Position numbers and translations under genes: made by a program
Notes under the pieces: model-generated
Told to the model about the DNA's origin: nothing
The model's input: only the letters and a program-made list of their open reading frames with translations
Databases searched by the model: none
In this document: positions 17,889 through 26,265 of the stretch, piece after piece
How positions within the stretch are numbered: position 1 is the stretch's first letter
How the letters are laid out: every line of letters begins with the position of its first letter
NCBI RefSeq assembly: GCF_013204885.1
Contig: NZ_JABMKX010000007.1
Location: 1-64,000, forward strand
DNA: 64,000 bases
Reading direction: 5' to 3'
DNA from: Paenibacillus tritici
GTDB taxonomy: Bacteria > Bacillota > Bacilli > Paenibacillales > Paenibacillaceae

Positions 17889-19277
17889 ATGGATACAAAC
17901 AAACCCAAAGAATTCAATTTACTGAAGCTGACCTGGCCGATTTTCCTGGAGCTGTTCCTGTTCATGCTCATGGGTAGTGTGGATACGTTCATGATCAGCT
18001 CCGTGTCCGATGATGCCGTCTCCGGTGTCGGGGCAGCCAATCAGATCATCGCCATAGCCATTCTGGCCCTCAGTGTCATCGGGAACGGCGCCGCTATAGT
18101 CGTGTCGCAGTATCTCGGCTCCAGACAGCCGAAGGAAGCGGCCAGGGTAACCGGCAATGCCGTAAGCCTGAACTTAGCGGTAGGAATTATACTGAGTATA
18201 GCCATGCTGCTGTTCGGGGGCAGTCTGCTGAATGTGCTGAACATAAAGGGTGATATTCTCGAATATGCCAAGGCCTATATTCATATTGTCGGAGGCGGGA
18301 TCTTCCTGCAGGCGCTAATCAATGCCCTGGCGGCGACCATCCGCACACATGGCTTCACCAAGCAGACCATGGCGGTCTCGCTGCTGATGAACGTCATCCA
18401 TGTCGGCGGCAATTACCTGCTGATCTTCGGCCATTTCGGACTGCCAGCGCTCGGCGTAGAGGGGGCGGCCATTTCAACGGTGATCAGCCGTTTTATCGCT
18501 CTGATTCTTTTCTTCCTGCTGCTCTACCGGATTATGGAGGTACGTGTGAAATGGCACTACTACATTCATCTCTCTAGAAAATACGTGCTGCAGATTCTCA
18601 AAATCGGCATCCCGTCCGCCTTCGAATCGGTGATCTACCAGTGCTGCCAGCTGATCTTCACCTTGTACATTACTTATCTGGGCGCCGAAGCTATGGCCAC
18701 CCGCCAGTATGCAGTCAACATCTCCAACTACATCTTCCTGTTCAGCGTAGCGGTAGCGATGGGCACCTCGATCATTGTCGGTCATCTCGTCGGCGCAAGG
18801 CGGCCACAGGAGGCTTACTCACGGGTATTCACCAGTGTGAAGTGGGCGCTGCTGGTTACCATCCTGATGGACGGGGTGGTCATTCTCTTCCGTGTACCGT
18901 TAATGAGTCTGTTCACGGATAATGAGCTGATTATCGCCATGGGCGCACAGGTCATCCTGCTCAGCTTCTTCCTGGAGACCGGCCGGACCTGCAACCTGGT
19001 CATCATCAACTCGCTGCGCGCTTCGGGCGATGCCAAGTTCCCGGTCTATATGGGCCTGATCTCCATGGTGTGCATGAGTCTGCCGCTGGGTTATTATCTG
19101 GTATTCACGCTTGATCTCGGTCTTGCCGGGGTATGGCTGGCCACCGCGTTCGACGAATGGGTGCGGGCGGTGATTATGTACTTCCGCTGGAAGAGCAGAG
19201 CCTGGGAGAAGCATGGCCTGATCCAGCATGAACCGGCAGAACCACCGGTCACGGCTCCGGCTGCTCCCGCCCATTAA
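17889..19277 (+). CDS. MATE-family multidrug exporter
   Basis: A 462-residue polytopic transporter with the two-fold six-helix MATE pattern. Features seen: an N-terminal TWPIFLELFLFMLMGSVDTFMIS first helix, VSQYLGSRQPKEA after helix 2, and the equivalent VGHLVGARRPQEAYS in the second half. It should exchange Na+ or H+ for cationic organic compounds. AGAAGG lies 6-7 bases before the ATG. It is a single-gene unit closed by a strong bidirectional stem-loop. Confidence 0.93.
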   Translation: MDTNKPKEFNLLKLTWPIFLELFLFMLMGSVDTFMISSVSDDAVSGVGAANQIIAIAILALSVIGNGAAIVVSQYLGSRQPKEAARVTGNAVSLNLAVGIILSIAMLLFGGSLLNVLNIKGDILEYAKAYIHIVGGGIFLQALINALAATIRTHGFTKQTMAVSLLMNVIHVGGNYLLIFGHFGLPALGVEGAAISTVISRFIALILFFLLLYRIMEVRVKWHYYIHLSRKYVLQILKIGIPSAFESVIYQCCQLIFTLYITYLGAEAMATRQYAVNISNYIFLFSVAVAMGTSIIVGHLVGARRPQEAYSRVFTSVKWALLVTILMDGVVILFRVPLMSLFTDNELIIAMGAQVILLSFFLETGRTCNLVIINSLRASGDAKFPVYMGLISMVCMSLPLGYYLVFTLDLGLAGVWLATAFDEWVRAVIMYFRWKSRAWEKHGLIQHEPAEPPVTAPAAPAH

Positions 19278-19298
19278 TCATTACTTATATATTCAAAT

Positions 19299-19343
19299 AA
19301 GGGATGCTCATCAGCCATATTTCCGGCTGATGGACATCCCTTT
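19299..19343. terminator. Bidirectional terminator between MATE and solute-binding genes
   Basis: AAGGGATG-CTCATCAGCC pairs with GGCTGATGGA-CATCCCTT around an 8-base loop. T-rich ends occur on the plus strand (TTTGTTG) and AATTTG-type ends on the minus strand, suitable for the convergent genes. Confidence 0.8.
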
Positions 19344-19363
19344 GTTGTGAGCCTGCAAGAGGT

Positions 19364-20689
19364 TCAGTTTCCTTTGGCTACAGCTTCCTTATGTCTGGCT
19401 GCGAACTGCCCGGGCGTCACCGCCTTGCCGAACAGCGCCTGGATCATATCCAGATGGACCTGGGCGGCATTCGGCTTCATCTGCACATCAGCGAACAACG
19501 TAATGCTGCTGGCATTGTTCAGCTCATTCAGCAGTTCGACGTACAGCTGCGGCAGCGCTTCGTTCGTGGTATCGACCTTGGTTGCCGGAATCACTCCCGC
19601 ACTGGTTACCGAGGCCTGTCCCCATTTGAATACGAAGTATTCGACAAAAGCCTTCGCCTCCTCCTTAACCTTGGAGGATTCCGCTACAAACAGTCCGACA
19701 CCCGGACCGCCTACCCAGCTGTTAAAGCTCCCCTTCCCGCCTTCCACCATCGGAAATTTGAAGAAGCCGACCTTATCCTTGAAGGTCTGCGAAATCTCCG
19801 GATTCGTTGTGAAGTTGGGCAGCTCCCAGGTACCGGTCAAGTACATGGCCGCTTTTTCATCCATGAATTCCGATTTGCCCTCATCATAGGACAATCCGTT
19901 GAAGCCGCTGTTGAAGGCGTTCATATCCACCAGCGTCTGCACTTCAGCCGCAGCCCGGACCAGACCCGGATCATCGAAGTAGCCCGTCCCCTTCGTCGCC
20001 CGCTTCAGAGTCTCGCTTCCGGCAATGCGGTCGGCCAGATACATATACCATATCGAGCCTGTCCACCGGTCCTTATTGCCCAGCGCCACCGGAGCCACGC
20101 CATGGCTGGAGAGCGCTCTCACCACACTCTTGAACTCCTCATACGTAGAAGGCACATGAAGATTATATTGGGCGAAGATCTCTTTATTATAGAAGATCGG
20201 CGAGATGTTCATCTCCAGAGGCAGCGCATAGGTCTTGTTATCGACAACGTAGGCCTCTGTAGTGCTCTTCACGAACTTATCCTTAAGCTGTGCACCCTGC
20301 AGGATGTCGTCCAGCGGAGCGAATAAGCCGCCTCTCACATAAGGCTCAATGAAGCCTGCCGCCCAGGTTATGCCCACATCCGGAAGGTCATTGGAGGCGG
20401 AGAGTACCTTAAGCTTGTTCTTGTACTGCTCATTCTCAAGCACTTCCTGCTTGATGATTATATTGGGATGCTCTTTCTCATATTCCCCGATAATCTGGCT
20501 AACCAGCTTATACTGCTGGGCGGAGAGCCCGGCGGGCCATAAGTGCATCATCTGAATGGTTATTGTGGGGGCTGAGGCATCTGTAGCTGCCTGCACACTA
20601 TTATTGTCTCCCGCAGAGCCGCAGCCGCTCAGAACAAGCAACCATACACAGGCCAGGAGCAGACCCTTGGTTATGTGATTCCTTCGCAT
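19364..20689 (-). CDS. Sugar-binding lipoprotein of an incomplete ABC system
   Basis: A 441-residue family 1 solute-binding protein. The lipobox is VLSGCG after a short signal; the mature part carries IKQEVLENEQYKNKL, DLPDVGITWAAGF and YLTGTWELPNF patterns common to this family. The ATG at 20689 is 8 bases after GGGAGG; an ATG two codons earlier is too near. It is the last gene after a YesMN-type pair and no permease follows: the terminator at 19299-19343 closes the unit. It may use permeases encoded elsewhere or act as a sensory partner for the kinase. A perfect cre box lies upstream, supporting a carbohydrate ligand. Confidence 0.88.
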   Translation of the reverse strand: MRRNHITKGLLLACVWLLVLSGCGSAGDNNSVQAATDASAPTITIQMMHLWPAGLSAQQYKLVSQIIGEYEKEHPNIIIKQEVLENEQYKNKLKVLSASNDLPDVGITWAAGFIEPYVRGGLFAPLDDILQGAQLKDKFVKSTTEAYVVDNKTYALPLEMNISPIFYNKEIFAQYNLHVPSTYEEFKSVVRALSSHGVAPVALGNKDRWTGSIWYMYLADRIAGSETLKRATKGTGYFDDPGLVRAAAEVQTLVDMNAFNSGFNGLSYDEGKSEFMDEKAAMYLTGTWELPNFTTNPEISQTFKDKVGFFKFPMVEGGKGSFNSWVGGPGVGLFVAESSKVKEEAKAFVEYFVFKWGQASVTSAGVIPATKVDTTNEALPQLYVELLNELNNASSITLFADVQMKPNAAQVHLDMIQALFGKAVTPGQFAARHKEAVAKGN

Positions 20690-20726
20690 TTCCATTGCCT
20701 CCCAGTCTCCCATTGCAAAAGGCCGA

Positions 20727-20751
20727 TGTAATCGCTATCAGTAAAATTCTA
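20727..20751 (-). promoter_or_regulatory. Cre box and -10 region of the sugar-binding lipoprotein gene
   Basis: The cre site (20727-20740) reads TGTAATCGCTATCA on the plus strand, a full match to TGWAANCGNTNWCA. On the minus strand TAGAAT (20746-20751) is a good -10 with a weak -35 (TTATAT) 17 bases upstream, so the cre box would overlap the transcription start. Confidence 0.55.
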
Positions 20752-20803
20752 GCATCGCACCCGGAGGGATATAAGGGCACACTTATTGGCTAAAATACCA
20801 CTT

Positions 20804-21604
20804 TTATTGGATTTCATGAGACCCGCCCTTCACCTGATGCCGGTAACGGCTCGGGCTTATCCCCTCTAAGGACTTGAATACCTTGATGAAATACTTGTCC
20901 GTACGATACCCTACACGCTCCCCGATCTCCCCGATCGTCAGCGGGGTCTGCAGCAGTAATTCCTTCGCCCGCTGAATCCGCAGACGCGCCAGATATTCAG
21001 TGAAGGACACTCCGGCCTGTTCCTTGAACAGCACGCTGAAATAGCTGGCATTGAGATGAATCAGCCCCGCCACCTCCGCCATCGTCAATTGTTCATGCAG
21101 ATGCTGCTCCACATAGGCAATCGCTTCTTTGACCGGCTGGCCCATCCCCGCCTGATCCGGGTCAATCTGCAGCAGCTTATGATCCACCAGCTTCTCCAGC
21201 TTCACATGACGCTGATGCTCTTCCTCCCGCTTCAGCGCATCCTCGACCACAGACAGCAGCTCGGCCTTGTCCAGCGGCTTGAGCAGATAATTAACTGCCC
21301 CCAGCCGCATCGCCTGCTGCACATAATCAAATTCGGCATAACCGGAGATGACAATGATCACCGGCTTCCAAGGCGATTCCTGAAATGACTGGATCAGATC
21401 CAGCCCGCTGACTTCGGGCATGCGCACATCCGTAATCAGCAGATGGACCCGCTCCTGCCGCAGCCGCTCGCGCGCTTCAACCCCGTTGTCACAAGTCTCC
21501 ACCATATATCGGCCTGCCGCCCATAACTCCAGCGTCTGCTTGATGCCCTGCCGTGTTCTTGGTTCATCATCTACGACCAGAATGGTCCTGTTGCCCAGAC
21601 TCAT
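20804..21604 (-). CDS. YesN-type response regulator, AraC output
   Basis: A 266-residue cytoplasmic regulator. The N-terminal receiver has VVDDEP at the acidic pocket and Asp59 in LITDVRMPEVSG; the AraC-type helix-turn-helix pair occupies the last 100 residues (LNASYFSVLFKEQAGVSFTEYL and KYFIKVFKSLEGISPSRYR). GGAGG is 8 bases before the chosen ATG at 21604, which lies 38 bases inside the kinase gene. It should activate the downstream binding-protein gene and perhaps remote permease genes. Confidence 0.93.
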   Translation of the reverse strand: MSLGNRTILVVDDEPRTRQGIKQTLELWAAGRYMVETCDNGVEARERLRQERVHLLITDVRMPEVSGLDLIQSFQESPWKPVIIVISGYAEFDYVQQAMRLGAVNYLLKPLDKAELLSVVEDALKREEEHQRHVKLEKLVDHKLLQIDPDQAGMGQPVKEAIAYVEQHLHEQLTMAEVAGLIHLNASYFSVLFKEQAGVSFTEYLARLRIQRAKELLLQTPLTIGEIGERVGYRTDKYFIKVFKSLEGISPSRYRHQVKGGSHEIQ

Positions 21605-23363
21605 GGGTATATCCTCCATTGCTCGGAATTTCAAATGTTATTACAGTCCCTTCGGATAACCTGCTCTCCACAATCAGGCCCTCCGACCGGGTGGCTTCCT
21701 CGGCGTAATACAGCTTCAGCCGCCGCTGGACGTTCACAAGACCCACTCCGCTGCCTTTGGCAGAGATGGGCGGCCCGCCTTCCAGCGCATCCCGCAGTGC
21801 CAGCAAGGTGCCCTCATCCATGCCGGGCCCGTTGTCCGACACCTTCACGGAGGTCCACCCTTCACGCGGGGAAGGGGTGATCACAACTTCAATACTGCCG
21901 CTGCCGACACGGCTCTCCACTCCATGGAGAATGGCATTCTCCACAATCGGCTGAATCAGCAGCTTGGGCACCAGAACAGCCGCCTCATTCGGGTCCAGAG
22001 TGATCTCCCAGGACAGGCGGTCTCCCATCCGCATCTCCATAATTTTCAGATAACGCCTGATCTGTTCAACCTCTTCACTGAGCGTTACCCACTCGTCTTT
22101 ATTATTAGGACTGCCAATAATATAGCGGAACAGCCTGGACATAACCACAACTAATCCGGCCAGCTCCTCCTCCCCTTTCTCCTCCAGCGACCAGTTGAAG
22201 GCCTCCAGTGTGTTGAACAGGAAATGCGGGTTGATCTGGGCCTGCAAGGCCTTAAGCTCGGTACGGCTCTGCAGCACTTCCTTCTCATAGACGACCCTGA
22301 TCAGATCATTGATATTCGCCACCATACCATTGTAGGTGTTATTCAGCTCACGCAGCTCTATGGTAGACACCTTTTGTGAATTCGGGGTCAGTACGCCCAG
22401 GCGGGATTTGCGCATGGCCCGGATTAGATGAATAATCGGCCGCGTGATCATTGTGGACAGCAGGAAGGACATGATCAGGAACAGCAGGGTTCCAATCCCC
22501 CCCGACAACAGCAGCACCGTCCGCAGCACGGACAGGCCCTTGGTCACGTAGCTGACCGGAGTCAGCACCAGTAACGTCCATTGGGTCTTATCCGAGCGCA
22601 GCTTGACCTGCACATACTCCTTGCCCCTGAAGTTCACCGTCTGATCCCCGCTCTCCAGCAGCGGCAGCAGATCCTCCTTCGGCGTCTCCATGCTGCCGAG
22701 GGACTGGCCCTCATCGTTCACCAGCAGCACCGACTCCCCTCCGTCACTGCCGGCGATCTGATCATCCAGTTGGAAGTAGCTCCGCTGGATGCGGGCCATC
22801 AGGTAGCCTCCCCGCGAGAACCAGCGGTCCATCAGGCTGACCTGGCGGATCGCCAGCAGGCTCTGGTCATCATGCGGATCGACGCCGATCCACACCAGCC
22901 GGCCCTTCTGGGTATTAGCCTCAGTGATATGCGGATCGCTGATTCGGGTCTCCAGGCTGCCCTCCTTAATCGGGAACAGCAGCCTGTAATCGGCGGTATA
23001 CAGCTCAAGCGAACCCACGCTTGGCATGTACGCCTGGTAGCTGGAGATAATCTGCAGCAGCGACTGGCGCTGATTGAAGGATACTTCATTGCCGTTCAGC
23101 TCCTCCAGCAGCAATTGCTGAACTGTAGGATGATTCGCCACCTGCTCCATCAGGCCGTCAATCTGGCCGATCAGCGCATCCAGCCGCCCGTTGGCCTGAA
23201 CGGCCGTCTGCTGGATATGCCGCTCGGCATTATTTTTGAGCAGAATGGATACCCGGTCGTACACAAACGCCCCTGAGACCAGAATAATGATCAGCATAAC
23301 CAGCAAAAAACCGATGAATATCTGATTACGCAGTGTATTAAGTTCTCTGAATCTCTGAAACAT
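21567..23363 (-). CDS. YesM-type sensor histidine kinase
   Basis: A 598-residue membrane kinase. Transmembrane helices at about 14-34 and 283-305 bracket a 250-residue extracellular sensor of the Cache type, then HAMP, the His_kinase domain with His380 in QAQINPHFLFNTLEAF, and HATPase motifs (IQPIVENAILHGVE, VSDNGPGMDEG, GSGVGLVNVQRRL). The ATG at 23363 follows GAAGGAAT; an earlier ATG at 23438 has no ribosome binding site. It overlaps the response regulator gene, so the pair is translated together. Confidence 0.93.
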   Translation of the reverse strand: MFQRFRELNTLRNQIFIGFLLVMLIIILVSGAFVYDRVSILLKNNAERHIQQTAVQANGRLDALIGQIDGLMEQVANHPTVQQLLLEELNGNEVSFNQRQSLLQIISSYQAYMPSVGSLELYTADYRLLFPIKEGSLETRISDPHITEANTQKGRLVWIGVDPHDDQSLLAIRQVSLMDRWFSRGGYLMARIQRSYFQLDDQIAGSDGGESVLLVNDEGQSLGSMETPKEDLLPLLESGDQTVNFRGKEYVQVKLRSDKTQWTLLVLTPVSYVTKGLSVLRTVLLLSGGIGTLLFLIMSFLLSTMITRPIIHLIRAMRKSRLGVLTPNSQKVSTIELRELNNTYNGMVANINDLIRVVYEKEVLQSRTELKALQAQINPHFLFNTLEAFNWSLEEKGEEELAGLVVVMSRLFRYIIGSPNNKDEWVTLSEEVEQIRRYLKIMEMRMGDRLSWEITLDPNEAAVLVPKLLIQPIVENAILHGVESRVGSGSIEVVITPSPREGWTSVKVSDNGPGMDEGTLLALRDALEGGPPISAKGSGVGLVNVQRRLKLYYAEEATRSEGLIVESRLSEGTVITFEIPSNGGYTHESGQQDHSGRR

Positions 23364-23537
23364 CGGAATTCCTTCTTTCCCTGGCAGCGTTTCCAACTCT
23401 ATTCTCCAAAACTCGGGAGGTTTGTCAAGAGAAATCATTGTGCGCAGGCGGAAACCGGAACAACAGCAAAGAGCCCCAGAGCGCAGTTCTCCCCTTCAAG
23501 GAGCTGTCCAAGGGCTTCGGCAGCGTGCACCAGATCA

Positions 23538-23780
23538 TTAGATGAGCATCAGCGGAGTGAGCCACTTCAGCTCCAGAGCTACCCACAATAAGGCCAGCAG
23601 GCCGGCGCCAATGATGTAGGCCCATACCTTCCGGCGGGTTGGCTGCAGAGAAATATCCAGAACAACTATAATAATGGCTAAAGCAGGAACAACTGCAAGC
23701 AGGACTGGATTGCGGTAATGGATATTCACCAGATTCAAAATAGCCATAACCAGAAGCAGCAGCCTAAGATATTTGTTCAT
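23538..23780 (-). CDS. Small three-helix membrane protein
   Basis: An 80-residue hydrophobic protein with about three transmembrane helices separated by a basic loop (LQPTRRKVW). The ATG at 23780 follows AGGAGGGGGCGCGGG. I do not recognise the family. It is upstream of, and in the same direction as, the sensor kinase 175 bp later; the two may or may not be linked. Confidence 0.7.
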   Translation of the reverse strand: MNKYLRLLLLVMAILNLVNIHYRNPVLLAVVPALAIIIVVLDISLQPTRRKVWAYIIGAGLLALLWVALELKWLTPLMLI

Positions 23781-23902
23781 TCCCGCGCCCCCTCCTAAAA
23801 GATGAGACATTATTCCAATTATGTTTCCTTCATCCACTTCTCTACTATCCCTTGATCCCCTGATATTGTCAACCCCGGTTACCCGGTGCAGGATTTACGG
23901 CA

Positions 23903-23932
23903 AAAAAAATAGCCCGTTCCCGGCAAGGGAAC
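23903..23932 (-). terminator. Terminator after ydjO-like gene
   Basis: GTTCCC-5-GGGAAC followed on the minus strand by GGGCTATTTTTTTT. The short stem is offset by the strong T-run. Confidence 0.6.
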
Positions 23933-23992
23933 TGACTGCTATGGCGTTGTTGCTATATGCTGATTCTGTACAAAGCGTCCGGGAAGCGGCAA

Positions 23993-24223
23993 TTAACGGA
24001 TCGTAATGCCCTTCTTGATCGCCTTCATGTCCGAATTCGTATTCACAAGCATAGGCAGGATCTTCATACTTCTGGTCATTGGTGAATTGCACTGCCAGCA
24101 GGTAGGCACATATTGGAAGGCGAAGTTATCGCGCATCCACCCGGTGCAATCTTCCTTGGTGCAGGACCAAATGGCTGTGTCTTCCTGGGGAAGATCCTCC
24201 AGCGCTTTTTTACGAAAATACAT
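23993..24223 (-). CDS. ydjO: YdjO-like cold-inducible zinc-ribbon protein
   Basis: A 76-residue protein with four cysteines in two pairs, CTKEDC and CWQC, expected to bind zinc, and a WMRDNF linker. This layout matches the YdjO family of cold-inducible proteins. It lies just downstream of the cold-shock gene on the same strand, with a terminator between, which supports a shared response. AGGAGG lies just before the ATG. The molecular function is unknown. Confidence 0.85.
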   Translation of the reverse strand: MYFRKKALEDLPQEDTAIWSCTKEDCTGWMRDNFAFQYVPTCWQCNSPMTRSMKILPMLVNTNSDMKAIKKGITIR

Positions 24224-24260
24224 AAGTACCCCTCCTAATAGCTTGATTGGCGTATTCTAT

Positions 24261-24298
24261 AAAAAAAAGCTGCCCTCAACTTGTGTTAAGGGCAGCTT
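24261..24298 (-). terminator. Rho-independent terminator of the cold-shock gene
   Basis: A perfect 10-bp stem, AAGCTGCCCT with AGGGCAGCTT, and 12-base loop is followed on the minus strand by TTTTTTT. Confidence 0.9.
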
Positions 24299-24309
24299 AT
24301 TTGGGTTTA

Positions 24310-24510
24310 TTACAGTTTTACAACGTTCTCAGCCTGTGGACCACGAGCGCCTTGAGTTACGTTGAACTCAACGCGTTGGCCTTCGTCCAAAGATTTGAAG
24401 CCGTCGCCAGTGATTGCGGAGAAGTGAACGAATACGTCGCTTCCACCTTCAACCTCGATAAAACCGAAACCTTTGTCTGCGTTGAACCATTTTACTGTAC
24501 CTGTTTGCAT
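24310..24510 (-). CDS. CspA/CspB-family cold-shock protein
   Basis: A 66-residue OB-fold single-stranded nucleic acid chaperone. RNP1 (KGFGFIEV) and RNP2 (VFVHFSAI) are intact, with the conserved WFNADKG start and GPQAENV end. It melts mRNA structure and supports translation at low temperature. The gene has a long 5' leader (about 145 bases), usual for cold-shock genes, and its own promoter and terminator. Confidence 0.98.
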   Translation of the reverse strand: MQTGTVKWFNADKGFGFIEVEGGSDVFVHFSAITGDGFKSLDEGQRVEFNVTQGARGPQAENVVKL

Positions 24511-24692
24511 GATATTACCTCCAAAGTTTTATTTAACACATGTCCTTTTATTCCTACGTATTGTACGAACAAATAAAAATTCACACATTGGAAAAGGCTC
24601 CATAAACACAAATGCTAACCTTTTACAATATGTGAATTAAGGGTTAAATTTATGATTAACTTCATTGTAGCACACTAATTCTCCAAATGCAA
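24511..24692 (-). promoter_or_regulatory. Cold-shock promoter and long 5' leader
   Basis: TTGCAT (24687-24692), 17 bases, TACAAT (24664-24669) on the minus strand. The transcript would start near 24657 and run about 145 bases before the ATG; the leader is very AT-rich and has an AACCCTTAATTCACAT region. Long leaders of csp genes act as temperature-dependent structures; here this is inferred. Confidence 0.7.
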
Positions 24693-24738
24693 AGCATTAA
24701 GTGCAAATGAAGCAAATAAAGTTAAAATTTTAGAAATT

Positions 24739-24781
24739 GTGCCGGGCACACGGCCTCTTATGAGTAACCGCGTGCCCGGCA
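24739..24781 (-). terminator. Terminator of the acidic small-protein gene
   Basis: CTGCCGGGCACGCGG pairs with CCGTGTGCCCGGCA around a 14-base loop, then AATTTCTAAAATTTT on the minus strand. Confidence 0.75.
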
Positions 24782-24791
24782 GCTATTGGGT

Positions 24792-25070
24792 TCAGTCGAT
24801 ATATCCAGCTAGTCCCTTGTCCATCAAATAATCCATTTCAGCATCCAGAATGGTCTCTACCGTCAGCTCGTCCAGCTTCACATCACGCTGTGCCGTAACA
24901 TAATCGACCAGATCATCATTATCAATATCAATCTCGCCCTTGGCATTGGCCTTCGCCTGATTGATGAACGCCTGCTCGTGCTTCAGCACCAGCCGGATGA
25001 CGGCCGGAGCCACCTTCGTCTGTGCAGACAATACTTCCACCAGTTCCTGCTCGTTCACTTCATTACTCAT
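24792..25070 (-). CDS. Acidic conserved-type small protein of unknown function
   Basis: A 92-residue, strongly acidic, helix-rich protein with no Cys and no signal or membrane segment. AGGAG is upstream of the ATG, codon use resembles its neighbours, and a strong terminator follows, so it is probably real. I do not recognise the family. Confidence 0.75.
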   Translation of the reverse strand: MSNEVNEQELVEVLSAQTKVAPAVIRLVLKHEQAFINQAKANAKGEIDIDNDDLVDYVTAQRDVKLDELTVETILDAEMDYLMDKGLAGYID

Positions 25071-25139
25071 CTTCGTTAGTCAGCTCCTTGGCATTTATGC
25101 ACAATGATTGTACCACAAGTCCCCTTAAGGCGCGCAGCC

Positions 25140-26246
25140 TCATCTCCACCAGGGGGAATCCGGATACGCGGGGGCACCTGCAGTTACAGTCTCTCCGATT
25201 CTTGGCGTAGCCAGCCGTACCCCTCTGCGCGCCGCAGCTGCTAAGATACGTTCCACCGGATCAGTCCAGTCATGCATGGACAGGGTGAATGCCCCCCAAT
25301 GAATCGGAAGCAGCAGATCTCCCCGTACCTCTATATGTGCTTCTACTGTCTGCTCCGGCAGCATATGGATATCCGCCCAGCGCGGATCATATTGGCCGCA
25401 TTCCATCAGCGTGAGATCAAAGGGGCCGTACTTCCGTCCAATCTCGGCAAAATGCGGACCATACCCGCTGTCCCCGCTGAAGAAGACTTTGGTCTTCTCG
25501 CCTTGGATAATCCAGGAACACCACAGCGTGGTGTTGCGGTCCAGCAGGCTCCGCCCGGAGAAATGACGCGCCGGAGCACTGGTGAAGGTAATCCCCGCGT
25601 AAGTAAGCGTATCGCCCCAGTCCTGCTCGCGGATCTTCTCCCCGCTCACCCCCCAGCGCCGCAGATGGGCACCAACGCCCAGCGGCACAATGAACAGGCC
25701 GACCTTATCCTTCAGCATGCGGATCGTCCCATAGTCAAGATGATCATAATGATCATGGGAGAGCACCACCGCATCCATCTGCGGCAGCCGGGAGATCTCC
25801 AGCGGAAGCTGCTTGCTGTAGCGGCGGCCGCCGATGAACGGGAACGGCGACGGGGCATTGCCGAGCATAGGGTCGAGGAACAGGGTAACGCCGTCCATCT
25901 CCAGCAGTACAGCCGAATGCCCGAACCAGGTGACCCGGGTATCGCGGCTCTGTCCGATGGATTCCGGCAACAGCCCCTGCGGCTGCAGCGGTTCAGCCGG
26001 TCTTGACCGCGGATTACCCTTGATAAAGTCTCTCAGAATGGAGAGGCCGCTGCCCCCGGCCTTCCCGCCGCTTAACTCAGCAGTCTGCGGATAAGCAAAT
26101 TTGCCCTTACTGTAATGAAGCGAGCGGCTGTTCAGAAGCTTCTCCTGCTTCCCGGCCCTCCGCCCAAAGGCCGGGTAGACCGTCATGAGGAGATAGGCTG
26201 CGGCAACCACCGCAAGCAATACAACTGCAATTATGATCAGGGTCAT
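25140..26246 (-). CDS. Membrane-anchored metallo-beta-lactamase-fold hydrolase
   Basis: A 368-residue protein. One N-terminal helix (about 3-23) is followed by an MBL-fold domain with the zinc motif HDHYDH (164-169), WFGHSAVLLEM at strand 1, FSGDSGYGPHF and LPIHWGAFTLS. The pattern is that of the NAPE-PLD/RomA-like group that hydrolyses phospholipid or phosphodiester substrates. The ATG at 26246 follows AGAAGGAT; the longer open frame starts inside the previous gene. It follows the DUF3999 gene by 19 bp and is likely in that operon. Confidence 0.88.
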   Translation of the reverse strand: MTLIIIAVVLLAVVAAAYLLMTVYPAFGRRAGKQEKLLNSRSLHYSKGKFAYPQTAELSGGKAGGSGLSILRDFIKGNPRSRPAEPLQPQGLLPESIGQSRDTRVTWFGHSAVLLEMDGVTLFLDPMLGNAPSPFPFIGGRRYSKQLPLEISRLPQMDAVVLSHDHYDHLDYGTIRMLKDKVGLFIVPLGVGAHLRRWGVSGEKIREQDWGDTLTYAGITFTSAPARHFSGRSLLDRNTTLWCSWIIQGEKTKVFFSGDSGYGPHFAEIGRKYGPFDLTLMECGQYDPRWADIHMLPEQTVEAHIEVRGDLLLPIHWGAFTLSMHDWTDPVERILAAAARRGVRLATPRIGETVTAGAPAYPDSPWWR

Positions 26247-26265
26247 GCGTGATCCTTCTTTCTTA

